From the NCBI GenBank assembly GCA_965277435.1, contig OZ255821.1:3472001-3536000 (forward strand): a DNA stretch of 64,000 nucleotides, given 5' to 3'. Shown piece by piece: positions 45,651-54,653 of this stretch; the stretch's first letter is position 1, and every line of letters begins with the position of its first letter. A program made the position numbers and the translations under genes. The notes under the pieces are model-generated. The model did not search any database. It was not told where the DNA came from and saw only the letters and a list, made by a program, of their open reading frames with translations. Source of the stretch: Bog-105 sp965277435. GTDB taxonomy: Bacteria > Acidobacteriota > Terriglobia > Bryobacterales > Bryobacteraceae.

Positions 45651-46529
45651 TCAGCGGGTACCAAAAACCTGCTCCGCATATACCCGGCTCGCCTGTAAAT
45701 CGTCTGCGAGCGGGCGCGTTACCGCCGTTTTCTCCCGATACGCCAGTTCCACCGCAATCAGCGGCTTTAGACCAGCCGATTTCAGGTACCCGGCAATCGC
45801 TGTGTAGTCGATATCTCCCGGCTCAAACGATTCCAGTCATAACTTATCCCGCGAGTTTCGCACATGAATTTCGCTGACCCGCTTGCCCGCTTCTTTGAAG
45901 AGACCCAATGCATCCTGGTCCGCCTGATGCACCCAGTCCAGATCCAGGCAAAGCGTCACATACTGCGGATCTGTGCCACGCAACGTACTGCGCCATTCCC
46001 GGGCGTTGTCGAGCATTTCCGGCGTGTGGTTGTGAACTCTTAATTGCAGTCCGCTCGCCTCCAGTGCGCGGCCCATGCGATTCATGGCAGAAGCCTGCGT
46101 CTCCAGCTCTCGATCCGTCTTCCGAATGCCCTCGCCTTTGGGCTCCGCATTGCAGACCACCGCCGTACAACCGAAGGGCCGGCACAGTCTACCGATCATC
46201 AGCGCTTTCGCGATCGTCCCCTCTGCCCGTTCATCATGCAAGGGACCGCCGCTATACACCGAAGGCATACGCAATCGGTTCGCCCGGATCAGGTTTAACG
46301 TCTGCTCTTTCAAATCCGCAGCAAAAAATTCGGCGTTTAACTCGATGCTGTGAAAGCCCGCTTTGCGCGCCATCGGAATCACTTCCGGCAAAACATCCTT
46401 GAGCGTTTTACCTTGCCGTTTCGCATACTGCTGAAAGATGTAAGCCTCTACCGTCAGGCCCGGCGAGTACACGCCGTCTGCCCACAGCAATGCGCCCGCT
46501 CCGCCGAATACCATTTCCCGCCGTGTCAT
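45651..46529 (-). pseudogene. Sugar phosphate isomerase/epimerase (xylose-isomerase-like TIM barrel) with in-frame UGA
   Basis: From ATG 46529 the frame encodes a TIM-barrel enzyme (ARKAGFHSIELNAEF, VHNHTPEMLDNAREW, LCLDLDWVHQADQDALG with metal-binding His/Asp/Glu residues) and meets TGA at 45839-45837 after NSRDKL. The same frame then continues for 61 more codons (LESFEPGDIDYTAIAGYLK, PLIAVELAYREKTAVTRPLA) to a stop at 45651, giving the normal family length of about 292. Homologues usually have Trp in this position (RDKLWLE), so TGG to TGA is the simplest change. It starts MTRREMVFGGAGALL, a Tat-like leader with RR. Either a nonsense mutation or a leaky UGA. Confidence 0.8.
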
Positions 46530-46544
46530 GTGAACCTCCCGATC

Positions 46545-47345
46545 TTATTCGAGCGGCTGGCAGTGCGGGCACCAGTATAGTTTCCGGCCGGCAAACTCCT
46601 GCATCTGAACCTCCGTTTCGCAAACAAAACACGGCAGGCCGCGCCGCCGGTACACATAGTGCGTCTCGCCACGCCTTGCTTTGCCCCTCTTATGCGGGCG
46701 GTCCGCCGCTCGTGTAGTTACAATCCGCCGGTCCAACATGCCATCCCGCATCAACGCCTGGGCGTCACTCCACAGCGTCTCCAAAGCTTCTTCGCCCAAG
46801 CTCATGCCTGCGCGAAACGGATTCACCTGGGCCCGAAACAACAACTCCGCCCGGTAGATGTTCCCGATCCCGCCAATCACCGCCTGATTCATCAGCAGCG
46901 CCCCCATCGGAGCCTTGCTCTTGTGCATGCGGCGGATCGCCACACTGCTATCTGCGTCATCCCTTAAAGGATCGGGCCCAATCCGCTCTACCAGCAGTTT
47001 CCGTCCTTCTTCGTCCAGCACGTCGCATGCGGTCGGCCCGCGCAATTCCAGCCAGTGCTTCCGGGTAGAAATGCGCAGCCGCAACGCGCCTTTCGGCTCC
47101 GGAAACGGCATCGCACCCTCCCGAAACTTCCCATACAGCCCCAGGTGCACATGCAGCTGCCGCTTCGGACCGAAGTCATAAAAGAGATGCTTCCCGTAAG
47201 CATCCACGCGCCGCAGCTTTCGCCCGTTCAGTTGCCCGGCGCCCTCTGCGAAACGCCCGTTCGGTGCGGCAACCTGCACGATGCGGCCGGCGAAGAGTTC
47301 CGCATGGTGCTCGGCAAACCGGTGTAACTCATTTCCCTCTGGCAA
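46545..47345 (-). CDS. nei: Fpg/Nei-family DNA glycosylase (endonuclease VIII type)
   Basis: 266 residues from TTG 47345. That start is required by chemistry: the mature protein must begin Pro-Glu (LPEGNELHRFAEHH, with Pro2 nucleophile and Glu3), and AGGGGGA lies just upstream. Other residues: beta-hairpin Lys in AYGKHLFYDFG, the H2TH region (GGIGNIYRAELLFRAQVNPF) and a C-terminal zinc finger (CFVC...WCPHC). It excises oxidised pyrimidines and nicks the strand. The longer frame to 47426 would bury Pro2 and is rejected. Confidence 0.92.
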   Translation of the reverse strand: MPEGNELHRFAEHHAELFAGRIVQVAAPNGRFAEGAGQLNGRKLRRVDAYGKHLFYDFGPKRQLHVHLGLYGKFREGAMPFPEPKGALRLRISTRKHWLELRGPTACDVLDEEGRKLLVERIGPDPLRDDADSSVAIRRMHKSKAPMGALLMNQAVIGGIGNIYRAELLFRAQVNPFRAGMSLGEEALETLWSDAQALMRDGMLDRRIVTTRAADRPHKRGKARRGETHYVYRRRGLPCFVCETEVQMQEFAGRKLYWCPHCQPLE

Positions 47346-47480
47346 CTGATCCCCCTTGCTAGTACGATGCTTTTCACTCGCTTCCGATTTGTAATCCCGT
47401 TTCACGATGAGAAAAGGCTGCAACAAAGCCGAAGTACATCTGGAGAATAAGCCGATACTGGAAGTAGCAAAATTGTTGAA

Positions 47481-48158
47481 ATGACTCCAGAGCAGCCATC
47501 CGACGACATTTGGGCCGATCCGGAACGCGTGCTGGCCCCCAGCAAAGAAGATTTATTGATACAGGGTTTCGAGGAAATTGCTGAAGAGCGGCTGTATGGG
47601 TGTTGGGCCGACGAAGCCTTGCGATCATGTCTCGATTTAGCAGCGGCCGATACCGCTTATAGCCGCGAGCTTTTCCTTGGTACTCGATCAGAAATAAACC
47701 AGTATCTGGCGGTTCTCGACGAAATCGTGCGGGATATTCTGAACCGGCTCCAGACGGCCGGTAGAGATTGCGATCCGGCGCTACTGCGGAATCCGCGGAC
47801 GGATATCCAGAAAAATTTCGCAGAGGAGCTTGGTCCAGTGGAGGACCCCTCTTCCAAATCAGAGTTGGCGAGCCGGCAAGGCTTTGCGTGCGAATATGCC
47901 GAGGACCGTGTGGTGAGATTTTTGTCACGCTTCAGTAATCCGAAAGACGAGTTGGTGCCAAAATATCCTACCCCGTCTCTGCGACTTATTTTGCAGGAGA
48001 CACGGCGGGAACTGGTTCACTGTTCGGACCGCGCCGATGAGCGTTGGGAAGCCGAACTAGCTCTTCTCCCGGAACCGGATGTAGACTTGCTTCCTCCAAA
48101 GCGTCAGGACCACCGCGGCTCGAAACTAAGAGTTCCCTTACGCGGCCAAACCAGATAG
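47481..48158 (+). CDS. Hypothetical cytoplasmic protein
   Basis: 225 residues, acidic and helical, without signal peptide or membrane segment. No domain recognised. Sequence has SEINQYLAVLDEIVRDILNR and SLRLILQETRRELVHCSD, which look like ordinary helices. It is divergent from nei (135 bases apart). Its ATG is preceded by no strong ribosome site; a 25-codon frame starting at 47407 overlaps it by ATGA and might feed ribosomes into it. Confidence 0.45.
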   Translation: MTPEQPSDDIWADPERVLAPSKEDLLIQGFEEIAEERLYGCWADEALRSCLDLAAADTAYSRELFLGTRSEINQYLAVLDEIVRDILNRLQTAGRDCDPALLRNPRTDIQKNFAEELGPVEDPSSKSELASRQGFACEYAEDRVVRFLSRFSNPKDELVPKYPTPSLRLILQETRRELVHCSDRADERWEAELALLPEPDVDLLPPKRQDHRGSKLRVPLRGQTR

Positions 48159-48216
48159 CGGGACGCTCGCTGGCAGCGCTTGCGGCACGATCCGCTTCGT
48201 ATCATGTCTACACCGC

Positions 48217-48936
48217 ATGATCGCTTCCCAATTCGAATTCCGTTTTCGCTTTTGGATCATCGCCCTCATCTTCTACCTCGCTTTTGCCTGCAAAGCGATT
48301 GACCATCACCACTCCGCAGCCGGCCTCGCCCACCTGCTGGGTCTCTCGCAAAACAACGGCGTCCAGTGGATCTACGCTTTCGGCGCTCTGCTCGTCTTTG
48401 GCGGAGCGGCGGTTCGCACCTGGGCCACCGCTTACCTGCGCAGCGACGTCGTTCACGACATCCATCTTCACGCTGAACATCTCGTTGCCGATGGACCCTA
48501 CCGCTATGTCCGCAATCCTCTTTACCTCGGCATCGTTTTTCTCAGCGCGGGCTTCGGACTACTCGCCAGCCGGCTTGGCTGGTTTGTCCTGGTATTAGCT
48601 ACCTACTTTTTCTACCGGCGTCTGATCGGCCACGAAGAACAGGAACTCGAACAGTCTCAAGGCGAATCGTTTCGCCATTTCAAAGAGGATGTGCCGCGTC
48701 TCTTCCCCTCGCTCACGCCCCGCCTACCCGCGAGCGGCCGCGTGCCCCATTGGGGTCAGGCCTTTGCCGGCGAGAGCTTCATGTGGGCTTTCGGTCTTGC
48801 TCTGGCCGCCTTCGCCGTTACCCTTAATGAGACCGTTCTCGATACCATCATCTGGATTGCACTTGCCACCTACGCCATCGGCCAGCTAATTCGCATTTAT
48901 CGCTCGAAACAGACTGCTCGTCATCCCGCGTCTTAG
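48217..48936 (+). CDS. Isoprenylcysteine carboxyl methyltransferase (ICMT)-family membrane protein
   Basis: 239 residues with about five membrane helices. The family core is VADGPYRYVRNPLYLGIVFL followed by GHEEQELEQSQGESFRHFKE; the RNPLY and E-x-x-L segments bind S-adenosylmethionine in this PEMT/ICMT-like group (PF04191 type). Bacterial members probably methylate small lipids or isoprenoid compounds, but substrates are unknown. Five bases (stop to ATG four apart) separate it from the HdeD-like gene, suggesting co-transcription. Confidence 0.85.
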   Translation: MIASQFEFRFRFWIIALIFYLAFACKAIDHHHSAAGLAHLLGLSQNNGVQWIYAFGALLVFGGAAVRTWATAYLRSDVVHDIHLHAEHLVADGPYRYVRNPLYLGIVFLSAGFGLLASRLGWFVLVLATYFFYRRLIGHEEQELEQSQGESFRHFKEDVPRLFPSLTPRLPASGRVPHWGQAFAGESFMWAFGLALAAFAVTLNETVLDTIIWIALATYAIGQLIRIYRSKQTARHPAS

Positions 48937-48940
48937 TCAC

Positions 48941-49510
48941 ATGACTCAAGTCGCAACTCCGGTCGTCTATCATCCCACCTGGTGGGCCGTGCTCCTGAGG
49001 GGCATTGCCGCTATCGTCCTCGCACTGGTCACGTTTGCCGTTCCCGGCATCACCATCGCCTTCCTGGCAACCCTCTTCGGCATCTACGCTATCTTCGACG
49101 GCGTCCTCGCCATCATCTCCACCGTTCGCGCGGTACAGGGACATCGCCGCTGGGGAGCTTTTCTGTTCGAAGGGGTTATTGGCTTGCTGTTCGGGATCTA
49201 CGCCCTGGTCTCGCCCTTTGCGGCTGCCGCCGTACTGGTTACTGTGGTCGCTATTTGGGCGCTGCTCACCGGCGCACTCGAAATCACCGCTGCCTTCCGT
49301 ATGCGCCGCAACATTAAAGGCGAATGGTTCCTCATCATCGCCGGCATCTTGTCCATCCTGTTCGGCATCCTGCTCTTTGTCGAGCCCATCACCGGCGCCG
49401 TCATTCTCGTCTATTTCCTGGCCGGTTACGCACTGCTCTTCGGCATCATGCTTGTGCTGCTCGCCTTCCGTGTTCGTCGAGCACCACTGGACACGCTGCC
49501 CGCTATTTGA
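48941..49510 (+). CDS. HdeD-family (DUF308) membrane protein
   Basis: 189 residues made of six closely spaced hydrophobic helices, e.g. IAAIVLALVTFAVPGITIAF, GLLFGIYALVSPFAAAAVL and GILSILFGILLFVEPITGAV. The GI(L/Y)xxxxxP pattern repeats three times, as in HdeD proteins linked to acid resistance in E. coli. Function here unknown. Its 3' end overlaps that of the convergent amidohydrolase gene by eight bases (49503-49510). Confidence 0.9.
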   Translation: MTQVATPVVYHPTWWAVLLRGIAAIVLALVTFAVPGITIAFLATLFGIYAIFDGVLAIISTVRAVQGHRRWGAFLFEGVIGLLFGIYALVSPFAAAAVLVTVVAIWALLTGALEITAAFRMRRNIKGEWFLIIAGILSILFGILLFVEPITGAVILVYFLAGYALLFGIMLVLLAFRVRRAPLDTLPAI

Positions 49511-50825
49511 CCGTAGAAGCAGCCGGTCCTGGCCGTTTCATCCACTTCTCATACTCCCGCGTGTGCCGCGATTCCAGACTCACTTCTTTACCCGCGATAA
49601 ACATCTCTTTAATATTTGTCTTTGCCTCGAGCGGGTCTCCGTCCGTCAGAATCAAATCGGCGATCTTGCCCTCGGTAATTGAGCCAATCTGACTCCCCGC
49701 GCCCAAAATCTCCGCTGAATTGATCGTCAACGCCTTCAATGCTTCTTCCTGCGGCAAGCCGAACGCCACCGCTTGCGCTGCTTCGAACGGTGCGTTACGC
49801 GCGAATTCCACGTCGAACGTCCCGAAACAAATCTTCACACCGGCCTTGAAAAACTCTTCCGGCAGTGTATACGGCGCATCGTAGGCATCGTCATCATGTT
49901 GCGGCAGCTCGAACACTTTCCCCAACACCACCGGGATTCCATGCTCTTTCAACAGCGGCCCGGTATTTCCAATTTCCAGCGGGTTCGCAATGATGATTTT
50001 CACCTTCTCTTTGTCCGCAAACGTCACTGCATCCCGAATCGCCTTCTCCCGCGAAGCCCGCACGAACAACGGCTGCTTCCCCTCAATTACCGGCAGCATC
50101 GCTTCCAGCCGCAAATCCTGCTCAAGATCTTTATCCCCCGCCGCTTTGGCCTTCTCGTAACGCCGTGCATCTTCAAAAAACCGGCTCACTTCACGGAGGC
50201 GCTCCTGGTATTGCTTCTCCTCATCCTGGTACGTCCGCGCGCCACCCGGAATCATTGACGCGTACCGTGCCGGTACCATGCGGATTTCGGGGAATTCCAT
50301 ATCCATTACCGAGCTCGGTTTCACTGCCATCTCCTCCCACGTCCACCCGGCCAGATGCATCAACGCGCCTTGTCCCGTAATGATGTGCGGCGCCGCATTA
50401 CGTCCAAAGCCGCCTCCGCCGCCGCTACCCGGCAGACTGATCACCGAGGTAATGCCCGCTGCCCTTGTCACCTCCACGTGTTCACTCGACGGATTAAACG
50501 CAACCTCCGCCCGCAGCTCTGGATTGAACAACCCGATCTCATCCAGATCGACCGTATCCCGGAGCGCTGAAATTTCGGACAAGCCCACGTTGGTCGCCGC
50601 ATTGATCAGCCCCGGATACAACTGCAGTCCCTGTCCATCTATGACCCGCGCCCCACTGGGCGCTGCCACGTTCGCGCCCATACCGGCGATCTTTCCATCC
50701 ACCACAAGCACCGACCCGTGCTCGATGACGCCCGCCGTCACTGGATGCACCGTCACATTCTGAATGATCAGCGACTCGGCGCCGCACAGAACCGCACACA
50801 ACGCCCCCAGAAGTAGAATCCTCAT
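49503..50825 (-). CDS. Amidohydrolase-family protein lacking metal ligands (paralogue 3 of 3)
   Basis: 440 residues with signal peptide (MRILLLGALCAVLCGAE). The overall amidohydrolase fold is clear: N-terminal beta domain (VVDGKIAGMGANVAAPSGAR), barrel, and C-terminal LTINSAEILGAGSQIGSITE...ADLILTDGDPLEAK. But the usual PGxID-x-HxH is replaced by YPGLINAATNVGL, and the later His ligands are missing (PLFVRASREKA; IIIANPLEIG). The final Asp site reads CFGTFDVEFA. So it is probably not a metal-dependent hydrolase. Third in an operon and overlapping the middle gene by ATGA. Confidence 0.85.
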   Translation of the reverse strand: MRILLLGALCAVLCGAESLIIQNVTVHPVTAGVIEHGSVLVVDGKIAGMGANVAAPSGARVIDGQGLQLYPGLINAATNVGLSEISALRDTVDLDEIGLFNPELRAEVAFNPSSEHVEVTRAAGITSVISLPGSGGGGGFGRNAAPHIITGQGALMHLAGWTWEEMAVKPSSVMDMEFPEIRMVPARYASMIPGGARTYQDEEKQYQERLREVSRFFEDARRYEKAKAAGDKDLEQDLRLEAMLPVIEGKQPLFVRASREKAIRDAVTFADKEKVKIIIANPLEIGNTGPLLKEHGIPVVLGKVFELPQHDDDAYDAPYTLPEEFFKAGVKICFGTFDVEFARNAPFEAAQAVAFGLPQEEALKALTINSAEILGAGSQIGSITEGKIADLILTDGDPLEAKTNIKEMFIAGKEVSLESRHTREYEKWMKRPGPAASTVK

Positions 50826-52201
50826 TGCATTACCTCCGCCGGCGGATTGCTCTGCTGTGTACTTCGATCACCGCCGCGCGACTTCTGCGCCGCATTCTCT
50901 TTATCGATTAGTGCTTTTTTCTTCGACTCGAAATCCGCCCGCGCCGTCAAGTCCTGATCGCGATCGAAATACTCATGCCCATCGATCCACACCTTCAACA
51001 CCTTCGAATACCCATCCAACGGATGTTTGTCGAACAGCACCAGGTCGCCCGATTTCCCCACCTCGATCGACCCCACCTTATCGTCAATCCCCAATTGCTT
51101 GGCCGGATTGATCGTCACCGTCGCCAGTGCCTCAGTCTCGCTCAAGCCGCCATAGCGCATTGTCTTCGCCGCCTCTAAATTCAAATGCCTCTGCAACTCG
51201 TCCGAATCCGAATTGAGCGAAACCACCACGCCTTTGCGCATCATAATCGCAGCGTTATACGGTGTTGCATCGAACGCTTCGATCTTGTAAGACCACCAGT
51301 CGCTGAATGTCGAAGCCCCCGCCCCGTGCTTTGCAATCTCGTCGGCCACCTTGTAGCCCTCCAACACATGCTGCAAAGTCCGTATCTTGAATCCCATCTC
51401 GTCGGCCACCCGCAGCAGCATCAGAATCTCGTCCGACCGATAACAGTGCGCGTGGACGTAGCGCTTTCCTTCCAGCACCTCCACCAGCGGCTCCAGCCGC
51501 AAATCCTTCCGCGGCGGTATCGGGTGCTCGCCTTTACTGACTCGCTCTTCATAGCGCTTCCACTCCGCCCGGTAGTTCTTCGCTTCCGCGAAACTCGTGC
51601 GAATCACTTCTTCCACGCCCATGCGTGTCGCCGGATAGCGTCGCTCGACTACCGGTGCCGGCGAAAACAATCCCTGTTGCGGATAACCTGCCCGTTTCGG
51701 ATTCTCTCCAAGCGCAAACTTAATGCCCGGCGTCGCTCCCTCAAACGCCATCTCCGGCGCAGTCTTGCCCCACCGCAGCTTAATTACCTCGGTCTGTCCG
51801 CCGATCGCGTTCGCGCTGCCATGCAATACATTTGAAACCGTCAAGCCGCCTGCCAGCGCCCGGTAGATATTAATGTCCGTGGGATCGATTACGTCCTTGA
51901 TATTCACCATCGACGAATCAGACAGCGTGCCCTCGTTGACTCCGCCCTCAATCGCCGTATGCGAATGGCAATCGATAATCCCCGGCATCAGATACTTGCC
52001 CGTCCCGTCGATGACCGGCGCTCCCGGCGGCGCACTGACGTCTTTGCCGACCGCCGCCACGCGCCCGTTCTCCACCAGCACGCTGCCGCCTTCAATCGTC
52101 CCCTTCGTCACCGTCAGCACCGTGGCATTTCGAATCAGCACCGTTTGCCCGAGGCTCGCCGCCGCGCATAATGCCGAAATTCCGATCAGCCTCCGCATCA
52201 T
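50822..52201 (-). CDS. Amidohydrolase (imidazolonepropionase-like), metal site intact (paralogue 2 of 3)
   Basis: 459 residues, exported (IGISALCAAASLGQ). It keeps the catalytic set: MPGIIDCHSHTAIEGG (HxH), YVHAHCYRSDEILML (third His), IRTLQHVLEGYKVADE (fourth His) and VSLNSDSDELQRHL (Asp). The C-terminal beta domain ends VGKSGDLVLFDKHPLDGYSK. Members cleave C-N bonds, including dipeptides with Xaa-Pro or Xaa-Arg; the substrate is unknown here. It overlaps both neighbours (ATGA), so the three paralogues are made together. Confidence 0.9.
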   Translation of the reverse strand: MMRRLIGISALCAAASLGQTVLIRNATVLTVTKGTIEGGSVLVENGRVAAVGKDVSAPPGAPVIDGTGKYLMPGIIDCHSHTAIEGGVNEGTLSDSSMVNIKDVIDPTDINIYRALAGGLTVSNVLHGSANAIGGQTEVIKLRWGKTAPEMAFEGATPGIKFALGENPKRAGYPQQGLFSPAPVVERRYPATRMGVEEVIRTSFAEAKNYRAEWKRYEERVSKGEHPIPPRKDLRLEPLVEVLEGKRYVHAHCYRSDEILMLLRVADEMGFKIRTLQHVLEGYKVADEIAKHGAGASTFSDWWSYKIEAFDATPYNAAIMMRKGVVVSLNSDSDELQRHLNLEAAKTMRYGGLSETEALATVTINPAKQLGIDDKVGSIEVGKSGDLVLFDKHPLDGYSKVLKVWIDGHEYFDRDQDLTARADFESKKKALIDKENAAQKSRGGDRSTQQSNPPAEVMQ

Positions 52202-53574
52202 TGCGCTTCTCCTTCGGTGGCGGCCGCTAATGTTTTATTTCCACCAGCTGGTGCCTTCTGCAAATCTTTCGACGGCTGAAACACCTTGCCATCTATCACC
52301 ACGTACTCAACCGTCGTCTTGTCTTCAAACGCTTCCCCCTTCATCACCACCAGGTTTGCGATCTTGCCTTTTTCAATGCTTCCCAACCGGTCCGCCACCC
52401 CGTACATCTCGGCAGTATTCAACGTCAGCGCCTTCACCGCATCCGCCCGTGGCAGACCCGCATCAATCGCCCGTTTCACATCTTTTTTCAGGTCGGCCGC
52501 CGCATCCACGCCGTCGGAATAAAATCCGAACTTCACGCCCGCCTGCGCCAGCATCCCCGGGACCGCCGGGGCTTTCTCTCGCATCTCCAAATCCCGATAA
52601 TTAGGCGACTCCGTCGGATCGGCATTCTTCGGCTTCTCGGGCCATTTCAAACTCACCAGCAGCGGCGTCTTCGCCTGTTTCAATGCGTCCAGGCAGGCAT
52701 ACCCCTCATGCAGCCCGTACACTGCGAACGGAGTTTTGAGTTCTTTCCCGAATCGTAAGATTCGCTGGATCTGCTGCGATTCATCCGCCGGCAGCAATAA
52801 GCGGGGCGATTCCGCCAGTCCTTCGAGCACGTGATCGTACTCCGGCCGCTTGTTCCCCGCCGGGTGTTTCGCATACAGCTGCTTGGCCTGCTTATATTGA
52901 TCGAGGTCTAAATACAGCTGTCGCACATACGCAATGTTGCCCATCAGGGAAGAAGGAAAGGCGCGTCCGTAACCACCGCCGCCCACGCGAAACAGAATCT
53001 GCTGCCCTACCGGCTGCGCCACCACCATATCGCGCCCCCGATCTCCTGCCAGGTCCACCAGCGCACCCAAGCCCTCCACAATGCCCCGATTGAGAAAAGT
53101 CGCCGCCGTCGTGAATCCGGCCGCACGGGCCGCGTCCAGCCGCGCATCTGTCGGTGTCACCAGGTCCGCCGCGCGTTCATAGGCATAGGTTTGCGGCCGG
53201 TCTTCCGCCCCGCGCACCCGTGGTTCGGGCGCCGCCGTAGCAGGAGGCGTGCCTCCCGCTCCGGCCGCCCTGCTCGCTGGCGTCGCTGCCGGAGTCGGCG
53301 GAATGCCCCAGGTACTCAAACCGTCGATAAACCCCGGATACACCGTTAGCCCCGCGCCTTCGATCACCCACGCATCGGCCGGAATGGCCGCGTTCGCACT
53401 CACTTGCGTGATCAGTCCGTCCCGCAGCACCACCGTGCCCCTGGCCATCTCTGCTCCGCTCACGGTCACCACGTGCGCGTCTTTGATGGCAATTGCCGAG
53501 GGCACTTCACCCGCTGCCACTCCCGCCATCCCCAGCAGCAGCGCCATCGACCCGTACAGCTGTTTCATCTGCAT
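52198..53574 (-). CDS. Amidohydrolase-family protein lacking metal ligands (paralogue 1 of 3)
   Basis: 458 residues with signal peptide (LYGSMALLLGMAGVAAGEV). Fold as in its neighbours, with VTVSGAEMARGTVVLRDGLI at the start and LTLNTAEMYGVADRLGSIEKG near the end. The HxH site is replaced (YPGFIDGLSTWGIPP), followed by an Ala/Pro-rich insert, and the other ligands are absent apart from YGLHEGYACLDAL, which is displaced. KFGFYSDGVDAA may still hold the final Asp. First gene of the trio on the minus strand. A non-catalytic partner role is inferred. Confidence 0.85.
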   Translation of the reverse strand: MQMKQLYGSMALLLGMAGVAAGEVPSAIAIKDAHVVTVSGAEMARGTVVLRDGLITQVSANAAIPADAWVIEGAGLTVYPGFIDGLSTWGIPPTPAATPASRAAGAGGTPPATAAPEPRVRGAEDRPQTYAYERAADLVTPTDARLDAARAAGFTTAATFLNRGIVEGLGALVDLAGDRGRDMVVAQPVGQQILFRVGGGGYGRAFPSSLMGNIAYVRQLYLDLDQYKQAKQLYAKHPAGNKRPEYDHVLEGLAESPRLLLPADESQQIQRILRFGKELKTPFAVYGLHEGYACLDALKQAKTPLLVSLKWPEKPKNADPTESPNYRDLEMREKAPAVPGMLAQAGVKFGFYSDGVDAAADLKKDVKRAIDAGLPRADAVKALTLNTAEMYGVADRLGSIEKGKIANLVVMKGEAFEDKTTVEYVVIDGKVFQPSKDLQKAPAGGNKTLAAATEGEAQ

Positions 53575-53722
53575 CTCGCCCCAGTCACAAATCGAAATAA
53601 AACCGCTTATTGTGACACGTTGAGGCGTTATGTCAGAAATAACAGTTACTTACTGGCCCCATAAATTTATCTTTGGCACTCGATCCGACCCTCTTCGCTA
53701 CGCCGGATGCTACCGTGCCCGC

Positions 53723-53917
53723 ATGAAACACAAAAAAACCCGGCAGGAGCCTTCCGTTACCGAACCGCTCCTCAAGGACATGCTCGATCGTCAGAAAGCG
53801 CACACTAAGCAGTCTATGCAGGATGTCCTGATAGGCTCAACCCCGCTTGCTCCTTCGGCCCAGTACCAGGACAACGGCAGCGGCTACAACGCTGATTTCG
53901 TCTTCCCGCAAGAGTAA
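53723..53917 (+). CDS. Small hypothetical protein
   Basis: 64 residues from ATG 53723 (MKHKKTRQEPSVTEPLLKD), hydrophilic, with basic N-terminus and a C-terminal YNADFVFPQE. I choose this ATG over an upstream in-frame start at 53630 because the earlier residues look random. No family recognised. A strong hairpin follows 13 bases after the stop, which supports a real transcript ending here. Confidence 0.45.
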   Translation: MKHKKTRQEPSVTEPLLKDMLDRQKAHTKQSMQDVLIGSTPLAPSAQYQDNGSGYNADFVFPQE

Positions 53918-53930
53918 TCGAAACACTGCG

Positions 53931-53957
53931 AAGCCTACCCCGCCGTAGGGTAGGCTT
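53931..53957. terminator. Hairpin terminator between convergent genes
   Basis: AAGCCTACCC (53931-53940) and GGGTAGGCTT (53948-53957) form a perfect 10-bp stem with a 7-base loop. The T tract is short, so it may be only partly efficient. It lies between the small plus-strand gene and vapC on the minus strand. Confidence 0.65.
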
Positions 53958-53981
53958 TAGCCAGGTTTTAGCCTTCCGTCC

Positions 53982-54374
53982 TCAATACCAATCCACCACA
54001 TCCAATCCACGCACCCGCCGAAACTCTCTGCTGTTATGCGTCACCAGCGTCGCGTTATGCACCAACACTGTGCCCGCTATCAAGCTGTCCATTGGCCCAA
54101 TCACACTTCCGGTTTTCCCCAGCGCGAGATTTACTTCGGCCGCTCGTTTTGCCGCTGCTGTATCGAAGGGTAGCACCGAGACCGCCCTTACCAGTTCATC
54201 GACTTGGCCACGGCGTTTCGAGGGATGCTCGGCTTGTCCAGTCCCTATTCCCAACTCGTACAGAACAATTGCTGGGATCGCAATTTCTGCGGGTGACAAA
54301 GCCAGTAAGTGATCTTTGACTCGCCCGGTACCCTTGAAAAAGTAGATCAGAGTGTTCGTATCTAATGCGAACAC
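53982..54374 (-). CDS. vapC: VapC-type PIN-domain toxin
   Basis: 130 residues from GTG 54374, sharing one base with the antitoxin stop (TAGTG). Acidic residues of the PIN active site are present: ALDTNTLIYFF (Asp5), VLYELGIG (Glu near 41), GPMDSLIAGTVLV (Asp near 95) and LVTHNSREFRRV. VapC toxins are Mg-dependent RNases, often cutting tRNA. The frame open to 54518 overlaps the antitoxin in another frame and is not used. Confidence 0.9.
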   Translation of the reverse strand: MFALDTNTLIYFFKGTGRVKDHLLALSPAEIAIPAIVLYELGIGTGQAEHPSKRRGQVDELVRAVSVLPFDTAAAKRAAEVNLALGKTGSVIGPMDSLIAGTVLVHNATLVTHNSREFRRVRGLDVVDWY

Positions 54375-54604
54375 TACAGCCGCTCGCGTTTCACATCCAC
54401 GCCGTGCTTCGCCCGTATCTCGTCCGCCGACGGGAAATCGGACCACGCACCAGCCAGCGCTATCACCGCCGCCGGCCACTCCCGCTTTGCCCTCTCCCGC
54501 ACAGCCTCCGCGATCCACTGACTCTGCGAAACGCTGCCCGTCTTCGTCGCCGTTTTCACCACCGTCAGGGTCTCATCATCGAGGTAGATCGTCACTTGTG
54601 CCAT
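54374..54604 (-). CDS. vapB: VapB-type ribbon-helix-helix antitoxin
   Basis: 76 residues from ATG 54604, preceded by GAAGG. The N-terminus MAQVTIYLDDETL is the beta-strand of a CopG/RHH DNA-binding fold, and SVSQSQWIAEAVRERA gives the following helices. The C-terminal half (WSDFPSADEIRAKHG) should wrap the toxin. It is expected to bind its own promoter and repress the pair. Usual order, antitoxin then toxin. Confidence 0.88.
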   Translation of the reverse strand: MAQVTIYLDDETLTVVKTATKTGSVSQSQWIAEAVRERAKREWPAAVIALAGAWSDFPSADEIRAKHGVDVKRERL

Positions 54605-54653
54605 ACCTTCACAAGTATACGCCCACTTATAATCTCCGTTCAAGCCCCTTTTC

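Noticed and set aside
47407..47484. 25-codon frame ahead of the hypothetical gene at 47481
   Set aside because: It overlaps by ATGA but shows no ribosome site or protein-like features; kept only as a remark.
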